DNA from: Maylandia zebra | Lineage: Eukaryota; Chordata; Actinopteri; Cichliformes; Cichlidae | DNA length: 64,000 nucleotides | Direction: 5' to 3' | Assembly (NCBI RefSeq): GCF_041146795.1 | Contig: NC_135176.1 | Location: 12,892,286-12,956,285 of the forward strand | In this document: in pieces, positions 63,540 to 64,000 of the stretch | Layout of the letters: every line of letters begins with the position of its first letter | Numbering within the stretch: the first letter of the stretch is position 1 | Translations under genes and position numbers: made by a program | Notes under the pieces: generated by a model | What the model was told of the DNA's origin: nothing | The model's input: the letters and a program-made list of their open reading frames with translations, nothing else | Database searches by the model: none

Positions 63540-63695
63540 GCTGTTTCCCTGAACAGCTACCCTGAGGTACCCCTGAGCAAGGTACCGTCCCTACACACTG
63601 CTCCCTGGGCGCCCAGTGGCTGCCCACTGCTTCACTGAGTGAATAGGTTAAATGCAGAGAGGAATTTCCCCACGGGGATCAATAAAGTATAAAAA
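63540..63695 (+). mobile_element. SINE fragment with AATAAAG-type tail
   Basis: CCCCTGAGCAAGGTACCGTC, then CTGCTCCCTGGGCGCC, GTTAAATGCAGAGAGG and GGGGATCAATAAAGTAT are blocks of a common teleost SINE body and tail, ending in an A-run. The tRNA-like head is not recognisable. Confidence 0.65.
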
Positions 63696-63744
63696 AAAAA
63701 CAACTACAAGAAAGGTTTCCATCCATTCTAAATGTACTCTATAT

Positions 63745-64000
63745 TTCCAAAAGTACTTGCTTGTCTGCCTTCACATGCATATAAACTTGAGTGGCATCCC
63801 ATTGTTAATCTATAGGTTCTATAGGGTTTAATAAGATGTGCCCCACTCTTTGCAGGCATAACAGCTTCAAGTCTTTCTTTCACAAGGTTTAGGAGTGTGT
63901 TTATGGGAATTTTTCTGGGAGCATGAAATTATCCAAAATGTCTTGTGAAAGAGTTCCTTTCACTAAAACTAAGGGGCTGAGCCCAACTCCTGAAAAACAA
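63745..64000. mobile_element. Second Tc1/mariner-type element, running off the window
   Basis: The terminal part (CCAAAAGTACTTGCTTGTCT, then AGGTTTAGGAGTGTGTTTAT) and, after an internal deletion, GGGAGCATGAAATTATCC and GGGCTGAGCCCAACTCCTG are antisense transposase blocks of a common fish family. The other end is outside the window. Confidence 0.65.

Overview
This window is vertebrate nuclear DNA, almost certainly from a percomorph teleost fish. The coding sequence is split by GT-AG introns. The intervening DNA is AT-rich and full of fish-type transposons (Tc1-like, hAT, piggyBac-like and Mutator-like MITEs, L2/Rex-like LINE tails, an R4/Dong LINE, a Penelope-like fragment, tRNA-derived SINEs) and microsatellites. 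All gene identities below come from reading translations against remembered families; no database search was run.

Layout. 1-593 (+): last three exons of a membrane guanylate cyclase of the retinal/olfactory GUCY2D/2F type. 5.8-10.8 kb (+): an insulin receptor substrate gene (IRS family, probably irs4-like) with PH, PTB and a long tyrosine-motif tail. A strong splice donor at 10,833 suggests a last coding exon, and a good candidate lies at 20,079 beyond a 9.2 kb intron. That intron holds an R4/Dong LINE set between two TA microsatellites. 25.8-28.3 kb (+): slc25a15, the mitochondrial ornithine carrier, six coding exons, 302 aa. 30.3-34.8, 38.7-40.5 and 43.8-45.9 kb (-): three complete four-exon transmembrane-4 L6 family genes (TM4SF4/TM4SF5-like) in tandem. 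47.0-50.7 kb (+): an MPDU1 homologue, seven exons, 241 aa. 57.5-60.5 kb (-): slc25a35, five exons, 298 aa. 60.6-64.0 kb: mostly DNA transposons.

The most informative large-scale structure is a tandem segmental duplication. Sequence from intron 4 of slc25a15 (about 27.1 kb) through the first tm4sf gene (to about 35.6 kb) is repeated, with losses and insertions, from about 35.6 to 43.3 kb around the second tm4sf gene. The two copies differ in promoter (a TATA box is visible in only one), in transposon load, and by a perfect 256-bp palindrome with an AT-repeat core in the second copy. No single pathway links the genes: the window combines receptor signalling (cyclase, IRS), mitochondrial transport (two SLC25 carriers), small four-pass membrane proteins and glycosylation support (MPDU1). 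From memory, the human homologues GUCY2D, TM4SF5, MPDU1 and SLC25A35 all lie on 17p13, while IRS4 lies beside GUCY2F on the X. The block therefore looks like rearranged ancestral synteny. I found no convincing novel enzymatic or defence system; the novel-looking items are structural (palindrome, duplication, 3'-truncated LINE) and a candidate remote terminal exon.
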